Shown: positions 17,316 through 25,643 of the stretch, piece by piece
How positions within the stretch are numbered: the first letter of the stretch is position 1
Layout of the letters: each line of letters begins with the position of its first letter
Assembly: GCA_052386455.1 (NCBI GenBank)
Contig: JBQTKD010000087.1
Span: 9,047-73,046 of the forward strand
Origin: JBQTKD01 sp052386455
Lineage (GTDB): Bacteria; Actinomycetota; Actinomycetes; Sporichthyales; Sporichthyaceae
DNA: 64,000 nt
Direction of reading: 5' to 3'
Program-made: the position numbers and the translations under genes
Notes under the pieces: generated by a model
The model's database searches: none
What the model was told of the DNA's origin: nothing
The model's input: only the letters and a program-made list of their open reading frames with translations

Positions 17316-17453
17316 GTTGCGCCACATGATCTGGCAGGCGGTGCGTACGACGATCGGGACGATGGGGACCTCGGCCTGCGCGGCCAGGTGGACCGCGCCC
17401 TTCTTGAACCGGCCGAGCTTCGGTGTCAACGAGTGCGTGCCCTCCGGCGCGAG
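17316..17453 (-). pseudogene. Duplicated fragment of the PlsC acyltransferase gene
   Basis: Bases 17316-17453 match 19498-19635, inside the HAD-PlsC gene, at a constant offset of 2182 with about nine mismatches (roughly 93% identity by eye). The encoded stretch LGRFKKGA(V/F)HLAAQAEVPI is shared. The fragment has no start and no catalytic HX4D motif. Both copies face the same way, and the toxin-antitoxin genes at 17460-19332 lie between them. Confidence 0.8.
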
Positions 17454-17459
17454 GTGTAG

Positions 17460-17897
17460 TCACAACTCGAACGCCTGGCACCCCTCCCATGGGTTGAGCA
17501 GCGAGACGCCGAGCGGCTCGAAGTCCGCGGTGTTTCGAGTCACCACGGTGAGACCGCGCATGAGGGCCGTCGCGGCGATCAGGACGTCGCGCTCGGGTCG
17601 CGGGTCGGGAACGTGCAGCTGCGCGGCACGACGCACGACCTCGAGTGTGATGGGCAGGATCCGCTCGGCGAAGGCCGCGAGCAGGTCGCGCTCGAACCAC
17701 TCCCGAAGAATCCGCCCCTGGGAGGCGTCGCGCCGCGCCATGCGGCCGACGCCGATCTCGATCTCCATGGCGGTGACGACGCTGATGGACAGGTCGTGCG
17801 TGATCTGGCGCGCCGCCCATTCCCGTACTGCGCCCTCGGCTCGTTGCGCCGGCTTGCGCAGCTCGCTGACCACGTTGGTGTCGAGCAGGTAGCTCAC
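17460..17897 (-). CDS. vapC: VapC-type PIN-domain toxin ribonuclease
   Basis: The 145-residue protein starts MSYLLDTNVVSELRKP; its first conserved Asp is in LLDTN. The middle acidic residue is in TAMEIEIGVG, and later acidic positions are in RPERDVLIAATA and TRNTADFE, the standard PIN-domain pattern for Mg-dependent RNA cleavage. GTG 17897 overlaps the antitoxin stop by 4 nt (GTGA), giving translational coupling. The gene ends only 7 nt from the PlsC fragment, which marks an insertion boundary. Confidence 0.9.
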   Translation of the reverse strand: MSYLLDTNVVSELRKPAQRAEGAVREWAARQITHDLSISVVTAMEIEIGVGRMARRDASQGRILREWFERDLLAAFAERILPITLEVVRRAAQLHVPDPRPERDVLIAATALMRGLTVVTRNTADFEPLGVSLLNPWEGCQAFEL

Positions 17898-18133
17898 AGC
17901 TCGGGATCGGTCAGGACCAGGTCGACGCGGACCTCGGGCAGGTCGACGTCGTCGTCCACGGAGAGCCAGTCCACGATGTTTCGCTGATCGGCCTGCAGCC
18001 GGCGGTACTCCTGGATCGAGAGCAGCACGTGGGAGGGCTGCCCGCGGTCGGTAATCACGACCGGCTCGGTGCTCGCCACCCGCTTGGCGGCACTGACGTC
18101 CTGGTTGAACTCGCGAGACGTGATGGTCGCCAT
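17894..18133 (-). CDS. vapB: Phd/YefM-family antitoxin
   Basis: The 79-residue protein has the Phd/YefM N-terminus MATITSREFNQDVSAAKR and VVITDRGQPSHVLLS. The acidic tail should wrap the PIN toxin. ATG 18133 is preferred over an in-frame GTG 6 nt upstream because GAGGTG precedes it. Phd proteins bind DNA through the N-terminal domain and repress their own promoter; a perfect inverted repeat lies just upstream (18146-18161). Confidence 0.88.
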   Translation of the reverse strand: MATITSREFNQDVSAAKRVASTEPVVITDRGQPSHVLLSIQEYRRLQADQRNIVDWLSVDDDVDLPEVRVDLVLTDPEL

Positions 18134-18145
18134 GGTCACCTCGCT

Positions 18146-18161
18146 GTAGGTAAGTACCTAC
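18146..18161. promoter_or_regulatory. Inverted-repeat operator upstream of the Phd/PIN module
   Basis: GTAGGTA-AG-TACCTAC is a perfect 7+7 inverted repeat 12 nt upstream of the antitoxin ATG. Phd/YefM antitoxins usually bind short palindromes overlapping their promoter, so this is a likely autoregulatory operator. Confidence 0.65.
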
Positions 18162-18220
18162 ACCTTGGCGGCCGCGCGAGACTTCGAGTGCCAACCGCGC
18201 CTGCGAAGGCCGTCCTCCGA

Positions 18221-18754
18221 TCATGCCTCGGGAGGGAGCAGCCCTTCGAGCAGCAGCGCAGTTTTCGCAGACAGCCGAGACGGGGCGTAGAAGCGCTCGA
18301 CGAGGTCCAAAGCCTGCTGCAGCGTCGAGATCTGGAGTTCGGCCGCGAGCAGTCGCAGATCGGCGCCGTCGGTCTCCTGGCGCGCGGCCATCGCCTTCAT
18401 CGCGAACAGATACTCCGCCGACGCCACCCCCACGTACAGTCCGGGCGCGTGGAAGCTCGCCGTGCCTTCGACCGGAGGGACCCGGTCCGGCAACAAACCC
18501 TTCACGGCGTCGTTGAGCCAGCCGTCGGGCAGGCCGTGTTCTGCAGCCATGGCGGCGGCCTCGTCGTAGATCTCCCGCTTGGGCTCGAACACCCCGTCGA
18601 GGTCCCGGGTGACCCGGCGCCGGCTGAACGCCAATGCCATGGCCGCCCCGCCGACGAGGAACAACCGGCCCTCGATGCCCCGTGCGTCCAGCCGACGACC
18701 CAGCTCGTACAACAGGGAACGCACGTCTTCCCGGCCGAGCAGTGGGTCGGTCAC
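18221..18754 (-). CDS. DUF6036-type nucleotidyltransferase (putative toxin)
   Basis: The 177-residue protein has LFLVGGAAMALAF followed by RVTRDLDGVF, the GG...D-x-D arrangement of minimal nucleotidyltransferases. It resembles DUF6036/AbiEii-like proteins. GTG 18754 overlaps the stop of the upstream HTH gene (GTGA). Such pairs behave as toxin-antitoxin or abortive-infection modules, in which the transferase adds nucleotides to tRNA or another target. Toxicity here is inferred from family and pairing. Confidence 0.78.
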   Translation of the reverse strand: MTDPLLGREDVRSLLYELGRRLDARGIEGRLFLVGGAAMALAFSRRRVTRDLDGVFEPKREIYDEAAAMAAEHGLPDGWLNDAVKGLLPDRVPPVEGTASFHAPGLYVGVASAEYLFAMKAMAARQETDGADLRLLAAELQISTLQQALDLVERFYAPSRLSAKTALLLEGLLPPEA

Positions 18755-19332
18755 ACGGCCTCCAGATCCGTGGGATCCACCAGCACGCCGCGGATCTGGA
18801 GCGAAAACGGCGAATGCGCGAAGCAGTACGCGCGCAACGAGGCGACCTCGCCGACCCACCAGAACCGCTCCAGAACCCGACCCGCGGTCCACGCGGGGAC
18901 TGGACGGCCGGCGGAGAGTGCGCACCCTTCGATCACACCGGCGAGCATGGCGTCCCACCGCTGGTCCCCGGTGGTGGAGGGGGCTGCGAGGAACGCGAGC
19001 CACTGCGGTTCGGCGTGGCCCTCGAGGTGGCGCAGGTCGGTCCGCATCTGGCGGACGACGCGGAGGAGATCCGCCGTCGGCCATCCGGCCCGCAGCCCCG
19101 CCCGCAGGGCGGCCGCCGCGGCGGGAACGGTCAGCAGGCTTCGAGCGTGGACGACGCCGTCTCGGCCGGCGTCGATCGCCGCTTCGATGCGGCCGGCGGC
19201 CGCCACTCCCGGCTTCTTGGCGCCGCGCTCGTAGGCGGACACGTTGCTCTCGGCGGTGCCGGCTGCCCGAGCAACCTGACCGAGCGTCAGACCTGCCCGC
19301 CGTCGCCGTTCACGGAGCTGCCAACCGTCCAT
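18751..19332 (-). CDS. XRE-family HTH regulator paired with nucleotidyltransferase (putative antitoxin)
   Basis: The 193-residue protein has an N-terminal Cro/C1-type helix-turn-helix (LRERRRRAGLTLGQVARAAG, then SNVSAYERGAKKP) and a C-terminal helical domain with several Trp residues. It is coupled to the transferase gene and is likely both its antitoxin and repressor. The ATG lies only 12 nt after the acyltransferase gene's stop, with no clear ribosome site. It either reads through from that operon or uses a promoter inside the acyltransferase 3' end; the intervening bases are AT-rich. Confidence 0.78.
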   Translation of the reverse strand: MDGWQLRERRRRAGLTLGQVARAAGTAESNVSAYERGAKKPGVAAAGRIEAAIDAGRDGVVHARSLLTVPAAAAALRAGLRAGWPTADLLRVVRQMRTDLRHLEGHAEPQWLAFLAAPSTTGDQRWDAMLAGVIEGCALSAGRPVPAWTAGRVLERFWWVGEVASLRAYCFAHSPFSLQIRGVLVDPTDLEAV

Positions 19333-19344
19333 ACAGCAATAATA

Positions 19345-20808
19345 TCAGTTATCAGCGACAGGCCAGTTGTCGAGCATTTCCTCGTACGTGCGCTGCAGGC
19401 CGAGCGCGTTCGCGTCAATGTCGTCCTTGGTCCAGCCCGTCGTTTGGATCGGTGGCAGCACGACGACCTGGATGGTGCCCGCCCGTGCGGTGCGGGCGTT
19501 GCGCCACATGATCTCGCCGGCGTTGCGGACGACGATCGGGACGATGGGCACCTCGGCCTGCGCGGCCAGGTGGAACGCGCCCTTCTTGAACCGGCCGAGC
19601 TTCGGCGTCAGCGAGCGCGTGCCCTCCGGCGCGATGACGATGGACGTGCCCGAGCGCAGGGTCTCGACGGCGGGCTTGAGGCCCTCGATCGCCCGCTCGC
19701 GGTCGCTGCGGTCGAGGAAGCAGACGCCGGCCATGTCGAACAGCTGCCCGACGACGGGCATCTGCTTGGCCTCGGCCTTGGCGACCGCGGTCCACCCGGT
19801 GCGCACGACTCGGGTGGTGACGAGGAAGTCGATCATCGTGCTCTGGTGGTTGAGCACGAACACCGCCGGACGCGCAGACCAGGCGTGCTCCTCGCCCGCC
19901 ACCTCGACGTGGATGTCGGTGAGGGGCCCGGCGAGGGTGTCGAACAGCGAGGTCGTGACGTCGACGCCCAGACGCCGGTTGCGGTTCAGCACGCCGAGCG
20001 CGATGCCGGCACCGGCGGAGCCGAGCAGGGTGCCGAACAGAGTCGCGGTGCGCAGTGCGGGGCGGGGATCGAGCCGCCCGGCCTTGCCCGAGGACAGCCG
20101 CAGCACGGGCCAGCCGTACCGCTGCGCCGCCTCGAGCAGTTCGGGCTGCGGGTTGACCGGGTGCGGGTGCTCGACGGCGCCCAGCATGGGCACGTCCTCG
20201 TCGCCGTTGGCGTAGCCGTGAGCCTCCGTCAGATCCAGGCCCCGCTCGGCCATGAAGGCCTCGATGGCGGCGAGCTTCCCCGGGCCCCAGAGCGTCCGGC
20301 CCTCGATGCCGCCGGTGAGAACGCCGTCGCGCTCCTCCAGCCGGGTGCACAGCACGTGCTCGATGCCCAACTCGCGCGCAAGCGGCACCACCTGCATCTC
20401 GGTGGCCGAGGTGGCGATCACGACGGTGTGCCCGGCGTTCTGGTGGGCGCGGACCAGGCGCCACGCCTCGTGGAACAGGTTGCCCACGGTGCCGCCCGGA
20501 CCGCCGGAGAACAGCTTCTCGCCGAGGGCGAGGATCTCTTCGACCGGGCGGCCCGCCCAGCCGCGGATGCCGTCGACCAGGAGCTCCTCGAACTGCTCCT
20601 CGGTCAGCGTGGGGCCGGACATCCGCCGGAGGGTCCGGATCAGCTCGAAAGGACCTAGCTGACCGTGCGTCAGACGGTGGGAGTAGATCGCGCCTGCGGT
20701 GTAGCCGTCGATCAGCGTGCCGTCGAGGTCGAAGATCGCGGCGATCTTCTCCCCCACGGGGCCGCCGCGGATCTCCGCGAGCAGGTCTTCGACCGCACTG
20801 GTTCCCAT
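19345..20808 (-). CDS. Bifunctional HAD-IB phosphatase / 1-acyl-glycerol-3-phosphate acyltransferase
   Basis: This is a 487-residue fusion. The N-terminal HAD domain has AAIFDLDGTLIDG (nucleophile Asp) and the late motif GYANGDEDVPML. The C-terminal PlsC domain has NHQSTMIDF (HX4D catalytic motif), PEGTRS, and KKGAFHLAAQAEVPIVPIV. The acyltransferase half makes phosphatidic acid; the HAD half may dephosphorylate a lipid intermediate. ATG 20808 follows GAGGAGAG and lies 11 nt after the plsB stop. Together the two genes carry out both acylations of glycerol-3-phosphate, feeding membrane lipid and triacylglycerol. Part of this gene is duplicated at 17316-17453. Confidence 0.9.
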   Translation of the reverse strand: MGTSAVEDLLAEIRGGPVGEKIAAIFDLDGTLIDGYTAGAIYSHRLTHGQLGPFELIRTLRRMSGPTLTEEQFEELLVDGIRGWAGRPVEEILALGEKLFSGGPGGTVGNLFHEAWRLVRAHQNAGHTVVIATSATEMQVVPLARELGIEHVLCTRLEERDGVLTGGIEGRTLWGPGKLAAIEAFMAERGLDLTEAHGYANGDEDVPMLGAVEHPHPVNPQPELLEAAQRYGWPVLRLSSGKAGRLDPRPALRTATLFGTLLGSAGAGIALGVLNRNRRLGVDVTTSLFDTLAGPLTDIHVEVAGEEHAWSARPAVFVLNHQSTMIDFLVTTRVVRTGWTAVAKAEAKQMPVVGQLFDMAGVCFLDRSDRERAIEGLKPAVETLRSGTSIVIAPEGTRSLTPKLGRFKKGAFHLAAQAEVPIVPIVVRNAGEIMWRNARTARAGTIQVVVLPPIQTTGWTKDDIDANALGLQRTYEEMLDNWPVADN

Positions 20809-20819
20809 CGGACTCTCCT

Positions 20820-22637
20820 CTACCGGGCCTGCGCGGCCACGCGCGCGATGGACCGGCCGACGTCGTGGACTTCGATCTCGAACTCCCGGCGCCGTACCGC
20901 GAGCTCGGGACCGGCGGCGAGCAGGCCCCGATGGCCCGCCAGCTTCAGGGCGGTGCGGAACATCTCCCCGGACACCGACTCCTCGCTGGCCACCCGGCGC
21001 TGCAGGGCCCACTGGCGCCCCGTGCGCAGACAGCCGGTCACGACGTCCTCGGGTTCGGCGACCGGTTCGTCGCCGAGGTCGACCAACGCGTTGGCCACGA
21101 GCCGGTACGCGTCGAGGAACGGCCGCAGCACGAGGTGGGACAGGATCGGGCTGGCCTTGGACAGCCACAGCTCCGCCTGCTCCGGCGTCGTACCCGCGGC
21201 CTTCGCGCCCGGGCTCTCGGCGAGAATCTCGATTTCGGAGTCCATCTCGGCGACGAACGCGTCGCGCCCGGCGAAGAAAAATTCGAACTTCAACAGTTCG
21301 CGCAGACGCAGTGCCTCGTCCAGCACCGCGTCGGGGCCGGCGGAGCGCCCCTCCGCCACGGCCTGCAGCGCCAGCTCCGCAACAGCGCGCAGCAGCAGCA
21401 CGTGCAGCACGCTGTTGCGATACACCGCCGCGATGAGGTGCTGCTGACTCTCGATGCTCCACACCGTCTCGGGCCCGCCGGAGAACTCGCTCAACACTCC
21501 CGAACGCGTCAGTTCCTTCAGCGCCCAGCGGACCGTGGACCGGTCGGTGAGGGTGGCTCCCCCGGCGACCGGCCAGCCGCGCCCGGCGACGTAGTCCGCG
21601 AGCGGCCGGATGGTGGAGAGCACCTCGTCGATGGTCATCGCGCGGTCGACGGCCAGCAGCGCGACGCACACGGTCGCGGTCGGGGTGATGGGCGCGGCGG
21701 CGTTGAGGCGGTGGCAGACGTCGAGCGCGATGCGTTCGACGAGATTCTCGGTCACGGCCTCGGCGCGCAGTTCGTCCATCCGCGCCCGCAACGGCAGCGG
21801 CTTTCCGAAGTCCACGTAGATCCGTCCGCGGCGCTCCTTGAGCCCGGCGGCGTAGCCGACGAGCCACCGCAGGTTCTCGGCCTCCTTGGCCTGTCCGCGT
21901 GCCTCCGAGGCCATGCGGGCCACCTCGTGGCCGGGCAGCTGGTCGTACATCAGCGAGACGGGGATCAGCAGCGGATCGGCGTCCGGGGAGTCGTCGACGG
22001 CGTCGGCCACGTAGCGCAGCAGGCCGTAGCGCGGCGGGCGAAGCTTTCCCGTCCGCGAACGTCCGCCCTCGATCGACCAGCACATGTTCGCCTTCTCGGC
22101 GACGAGCTGGCGCATGAACGAACGCAGCGTCAGCCGGTAGGCCGGGGAGTCGGCGGTGGAGCGGCGAACGTGGACGATGCCGTTGCGCCGGGCCAGCGTG
22201 CCGAGGGGGAAGAAGTCCAGGTTTCCGCCGGCGATGCCGAACAGCGGCGAGAGCCGGCCGCGTTTGAGAGCGGGCGGAAGCACGAACTCGTCGAGGTAGG
22301 ACCGGTGGGAGATCAGGAACACCAGGGAGTGCTTCCGGTCCAGTCGGCGCAGTTCCGCAAGGCCGTCCTCGTCGATCAGGATGTCGTAGCCGCGGACCAG
22401 CCAGTCGCCGATGCCGTCCCAGAACTCCCCGACGCGCTCTTCGTGGACGGCGGCCAGCTCGCCCAACGCGGCTTCCACCTCTGCCCGCACCGTCGCCCGT
22501 GCGACGCCGGTCCGGTCGGCGAGGTCGGCCACGGACTCGTGGAACTGGGGCGAGTGCAGGAGCCGGGAGACCGTGGGCATGTCGACGGGTCGCGCCGTGG
22601 CGCCGCGCAGCACGTGGCGCAGCTTCGATCCCAACAC
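20820..22637 (-). CDS. plsB: Glycerol-3-phosphate acyltransferase
   Basis: The 605-residue protein has all PlsB blocks: block 1 SHRSYLDEFVLP (catalytic His and Asp), block 2 GGNLDFFPLG, block 3 IEGGRSRTGK, and block 4 IPVSLMYDQLPG. It transfers an acyl group to sn-glycerol-3-phosphate, the first step of phospholipid and triacylglycerol synthesis. GTG 22637 is preceded by GGGGAGG. It is first in the plsB-HAD/PlsC operon and divergent from the aldehyde dehydrogenase across motif site D, which links glycerolipid synthesis to the putative regulon. Confidence 0.93.
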   Translation of the reverse strand: MLGSKLRHVLRGATARPVDMPTVSRLLHSPQFHESVADLADRTGVARATVRAEVEAALGELAAVHEERVGEFWDGIGDWLVRGYDILIDEDGLAELRRLDRKHSLVFLISHRSYLDEFVLPPALKRGRLSPLFGIAGGNLDFFPLGTLARRNGIVHVRRSTADSPAYRLTLRSFMRQLVAEKANMCWSIEGGRSRTGKLRPPRYGLLRYVADAVDDSPDADPLLIPVSLMYDQLPGHEVARMASEARGQAKEAENLRWLVGYAAGLKERRGRIYVDFGKPLPLRARMDELRAEAVTENLVERIALDVCHRLNAAAPITPTATVCVALLAVDRAMTIDEVLSTIRPLADYVAGRGWPVAGGATLTDRSTVRWALKELTRSGVLSEFSGGPETVWSIESQQHLIAAVYRNSVLHVLLLRAVAELALQAVAEGRSAGPDAVLDEALRLRELLKFEFFFAGRDAFVAEMDSEIEILAESPGAKAAGTTPEQAELWLSKASPILSHLVLRPFLDAYRLVANALVDLGDEPVAEPEDVVTGCLRTGRQWALQRRVASEESVSGEMFRTALKLAGHRGLLAAGPELAVRRREFEIEVHDVGRSIARVAAQAR

Positions 22638-22679
22638 GGGGCGCCTCCCCTTTACCGGTAGACCGGCGGTCGATTAATC

Positions 22680-22700
22680 CTCTAGTTTCCAACTATCTGA
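22680..22700. promoter_or_regulatory. Shared lipid-regulon motif, site D
   Basis: CTCTAGTTTCCAACTATCTG (first 20 of 21 bases) lies between divergent plsB (22637) and aldehyde dehydrogenase (22733). It matches site E at CTCTAG and ACTATC with identical spacing. Confidence 0.65.
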
Positions 22701-22732
22701 TACGCGAGTAGTCGTTTCAAGAAGGAGACGCA

Positions 22733-24172
22733 GTGACGGACGTTCGGGACCAGCTGTTCATCGGCGGCCAGTGGGCCGCTCCCGCATCGAGCCGGCGGAT
22801 CGACGTGGTGTCCGCCAGCACCGAAGAATCGCTCGGCTCCGTTCCCGAGGCGCAGGAGCGGGACGTCGACGACGCGGTGGCCGCTGCTCGCACAGCGTTC
22901 CACGATCCGAGCGGATGGTCGACGTGGTCCGCGGCAGACCGAGCCGACGCGATGGAACGCCTCGCGGCGGCACTGGACGCGCGCGCACCGGAGATTGCCC
23001 GCACGGTCAGCGCGCAGAACGGCATGCCGATCGCGATCTCCTCGCAGCTGGAGGCCGTCTTCCCGCAGGTGATCCTGCGCTACTACGCCGGACTGATCCG
23101 CGCGACCGCGCTGGAGGAGACGCGCGACGGCCTGCTCGGCGGCAAGATCCGCGTGCACCGCCGCCCGATCGGCGTGGTCGCGGCGATCGTGCCGTGGAAC
23201 TTCCCGCAGACCCTCGCGATGATGAAGATCGCCCCGGCCCTGGCCATGGGCTGCACCCTCGTCGTGAAGCCGAGCCCCGAGACCGTGCTCGACGCGTACC
23301 TGCTCGCGGACGCGGTGCTCGAGGCCGGGATTCCCGGTGGTGTCGTCAACATCGTTCCCGCCGGCCGCGAGGTGGGCGCCTACCTCGTCTCGCACCCCGG
23401 CATCGACAAGGTGGCCTTCACCGGATCGACCGCCGCGGGCCGCTCGATCGCCGAGACCTGCGGGCGCCTGCTGCGTCCGGTGACGCTCGAACTCGGCGGC
23501 AAGTCCGCCGCGATCGTGCTGGAGGACGCCGACCTGGTGGGCAGCCTCGAGCAGTTCTTCGGCGCCACCCTGTTGAACAACGGGCAGACCTGCTTCCTCG
23601 GCACCCGCATCCTGGCGCCGGCCTCCCGGTACACCGAGATCGTCGACACCATCACCGGATTCGTCGGCGCGCTCAACGTCGGCGACGCCCTGGCCGAGAC
23701 CACCCAGATCGGCCCCATGTCCTCGGCACGGCACCGCGAACGCGTCGAGAGCTACATCGCCAAGGGCTCCGGCGACGGTGGCCGCGTGACCGTCGGCGGC
23801 GGACGCCCGAAGGACCTCGGCGCCGGATGGTTCGTCGAGCCGACGGTCTTCGCCGACGTCGAGAACTCGCACACGATCGCGCAGGAGGAGATCTTCGGCC
23901 CGGTGCTGTCGATCATCAAGTACACCGACGAGGCCGAGGCGATCGCGCTGGCGAACGACTCCGACTTCGGCCTCGGCGGCACCGTGTGGACCGCCGACCC
24001 CGAGCGGGGCGCCGCGTTCGCCGCCCGCGTCCAGACCGGCACGATCGGCGTCAACGCCTACCTGCCCGACCCCGCCGCCCCGTTCGGCGGCGTGAAGGCC
24101 TCCGGCCTCGGCCGCGAGTTCGGGCCCGAGGGCCTCGCCTCCTACCAGGCCCTGCAGTCCATCTACCTCTAG
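22733..24172 (+). CDS. NAD(P)-dependent aldehyde dehydrogenase
   Basis: The 479-residue ALDH oxidises an aldehyde to the acid. It has PWNFP at about 154-158, the general-base Glu253 in TLELGGKSA, catalytic Cys287 in NNGQTCFLG, and EEIFGPVLS near the C-terminus. The length is normal. GTG 22733 follows AAGGAG. It ends on the same CTAG as the convergent wax ester synthase gene. Oxidation of long-chain or terpenoid aldehydes would suit the neighbourhood; the substrate is not readable from sequence. Confidence 0.93.
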   Translation: MTDVRDQLFIGGQWAAPASSRRIDVVSASTEESLGSVPEAQERDVDDAVAAARTAFHDPSGWSTWSAADRADAMERLAAALDARAPEIARTVSAQNGMPIAISSQLEAVFPQVILRYYAGLIRATALEETRDGLLGGKIRVHRRPIGVVAAIVPWNFPQTLAMMKIAPALAMGCTLVVKPSPETVLDAYLLADAVLEAGIPGGVVNIVPAGREVGAYLVSHPGIDKVAFTGSTAAGRSIAETCGRLLRPVTLELGGKSAAIVLEDADLVGSLEQFFGATLLNNGQTCFLGTRILAPASRYTEIVDTITGFVGALNVGDALAETTQIGPMSSARHRERVESYIAKGSGDGGRVTVGGGRPKDLGAGWFVEPTVFADVENSHTIAQEEIFGPVLSIIKYTDEAEAIALANDSDFGLGGTVWTADPERGAAFAARVQTGTIGVNAYLPDPAAPFGGVKASGLGREFGPEGLASYQALQSIYL

Positions 24173-25587
24173 ACGCGTTGGCGGGTCCGTTGTCCGGAGG
24201 GGGGCGGACCCGCCAGCGCGAGCACCTCGTCGAAGCCGTCGACGAGGCAGCGCTTGAAGAGCGCCAAGTCCACGATCGAGTCGGGGTCCGCGTTGACGCC
24301 GATGCAGCAGGTCCCCGCGTAGGAGATCGTCGTGACCATCGCGGCGACCCCTGGGCGTGGGCCCATCGGGTAGAGCCCGAGCACCCGAGCACCCGCGAGG
24401 TACCGAGGCTCGGACGGGCCCGGAATGTTCGACGCCTGCACGTCGACCGAGGTCGTCATCTGGCCGGCGATCGCTCCGAGGACCGACCGCGGCAGGCGGC
24501 TCATCGGTGGCGCCAGCAGTTCCAGGAAGGCGATCGCGGGTTCCTCGCGAGCCTCGCGCACGAACGCGCCGACCGCGCGGATGCGGGCCGCGGGGTCGGT
24601 TTCGCCTACCGGTGCGGCGAATCGGGCACCGGCGAAGCGGTTGCCACCGGGCGGGTCGTCCGGGCGGCGAAGACTGATCGGAAACGACACCGGCATCGTT
24701 TCCAGCTCCCGACCCAACCTCTCGTGGTAGAGCCGAAAGGCACCGAGGATGCCCGCGAGGAAGGCGTCGTTGACCGACCCACCCGCCGCGCGACCGGCGG
24801 CCTTGAGGTCCGCGAGCGCAACGTCGTGCACGAGGAACCGGAAGTGCGTGCCACCCGGCGCCAACAGCTCCGAGCGCGCCGCGGACGGCGGCGACATCGT
24901 GCGCCGCAGCGAGCCCGCGTAGCGCAGGGCCTTCGTTCCGCTGGTCGCAGGCGATCGACAGACGCCGGCGGCCACGCTGCCCGCGCGCCTGGCGGCCGCC
25001 GCCCAGCGGGCCGGGGCACCGCGCAGCTCCTCGGATATCTGACGTCTCATCAGCTCAACGGACGTCTGGGGCCGAGTAGGGGGCGAACCGTCGCGGGTGG
25101 GGTGGCCAACGCCGTGGAGGAATTCGGTGAGGGAGACCAGGCCCAGTCCGTCGGTCATGGCGTGGTGGATTTTCAGCAGGTACGCGGCGCGGCCGCCCGG
25201 GAGACCCTCGACCAGCAGCGCCTCCCACGGCGGGCGCAGCGTGTCGAGGGGGCGCTCCGCGAACTGCGCCGCGTAGGCGAGGAGGGCACCTTCGTCCGCC
25301 GGTTCGGCGAGCCCGATGCGCTGCACGTGGTAGCCGAGATCGAAATGGAAATCGGGAACCCATTCCGGACCGCCGATGGGCACGGCGGGTTCGACCACTC
25401 GGTCGCGCAGGCGCGGCACCGCGTGCACGAGGTCTTCGTGGGCGGCGAAGACCTCGGCCCACGGGGGTGCGGTGTCGAGCAGTTCGAGCAACACGCCCGT
25501 CGACCGCGTACGCGGATCGCCACTCGCGCGCCACATCACGCTCTCCCACGCACTCATGCGCGCGGGGCCACCCCATGCCTGCGACAC
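24169..25587 (-). CDS. Wax ester synthase/diacylglycerol acyltransferase (WS/DGAT)
   Basis: The 472-residue protein carries the catalytic motif HHAMTDG at about 141-147, then SVNDAFLAG and later the family motif SNIPGP. It esterifies fatty acyl-CoA onto diacylglycerol or fatty alcohols for storage. I chose GTG 25587, preceded by AAGGGTGGA, because it keeps ten residues before the MSAWESVMW segment aligned with the family N-terminus; ATG 25557 is the alternative. It is divergent from the thiolase across motif site E, so storage and breakdown genes share a control region. Confidence 0.92.
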   Translation of the reverse strand: MSQAWGGPARMSAWESVMWRASGDPRTRSTGVLLELLDTAPPWAEVFAAHEDLVHAVPRLRDRVVEPAVPIGGPEWVPDFHFDLGYHVQRIGLAEPADEGALLAYAAQFAERPLDTLRPPWEALLVEGLPGGRAAYLLKIHHAMTDGLGLVSLTEFLHGVGHPTRDGSPPTRPQTSVELMRRQISEELRGAPARWAAAARRAGSVAAGVCRSPATSGTKALRYAGSLRRTMSPPSAARSELLAPGGTHFRFLVHDVALADLKAAGRAAGGSVNDAFLAGILGAFRLYHERLGRELETMPVSFPISLRRPDDPPGGNRFAGARFAAPVGETDPAARIRAVGAFVREAREEPAIAFLELLAPPMSRLPRSVLGAIAGQMTTSVDVQASNIPGPSEPRYLAGARVLGLYPMGPRPGVAAMVTTISYAGTCCIGVNADPDSIVDLALFKRCLVDGFDEVLALAGPPPSGQRTRQRV

Positions 25588-25621
25588 CGGGTTCCACCCT
25601 TCGGTTGGCGTTGCCGAGAAG

Positions 25622-25643
25622 TACTCTAGCCTTCTACTATCGA
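25622..25643. promoter_or_regulatory. Shared lipid-regulon motif, site E, overlapping divergent -10 elements
   Basis: TACTCTAGCCTTCTACTATC and two further bases end immediately before the thiolase ATG at 25644. TACTAT reads as a -10 for the thiolase, and TAGAGT on the other strand as a -10 for the WS/DGAT gene. A protein bound here would block both promoters. Confidence 0.7.

Noticed and set aside
17316..17460. PlsC fragment read as an independent small acyltransferase gene
   Set aside because: It lacks the HX4D motif, a start codon and a sensible continuation, and it matches an internal part of the nearby gene at DNA level.
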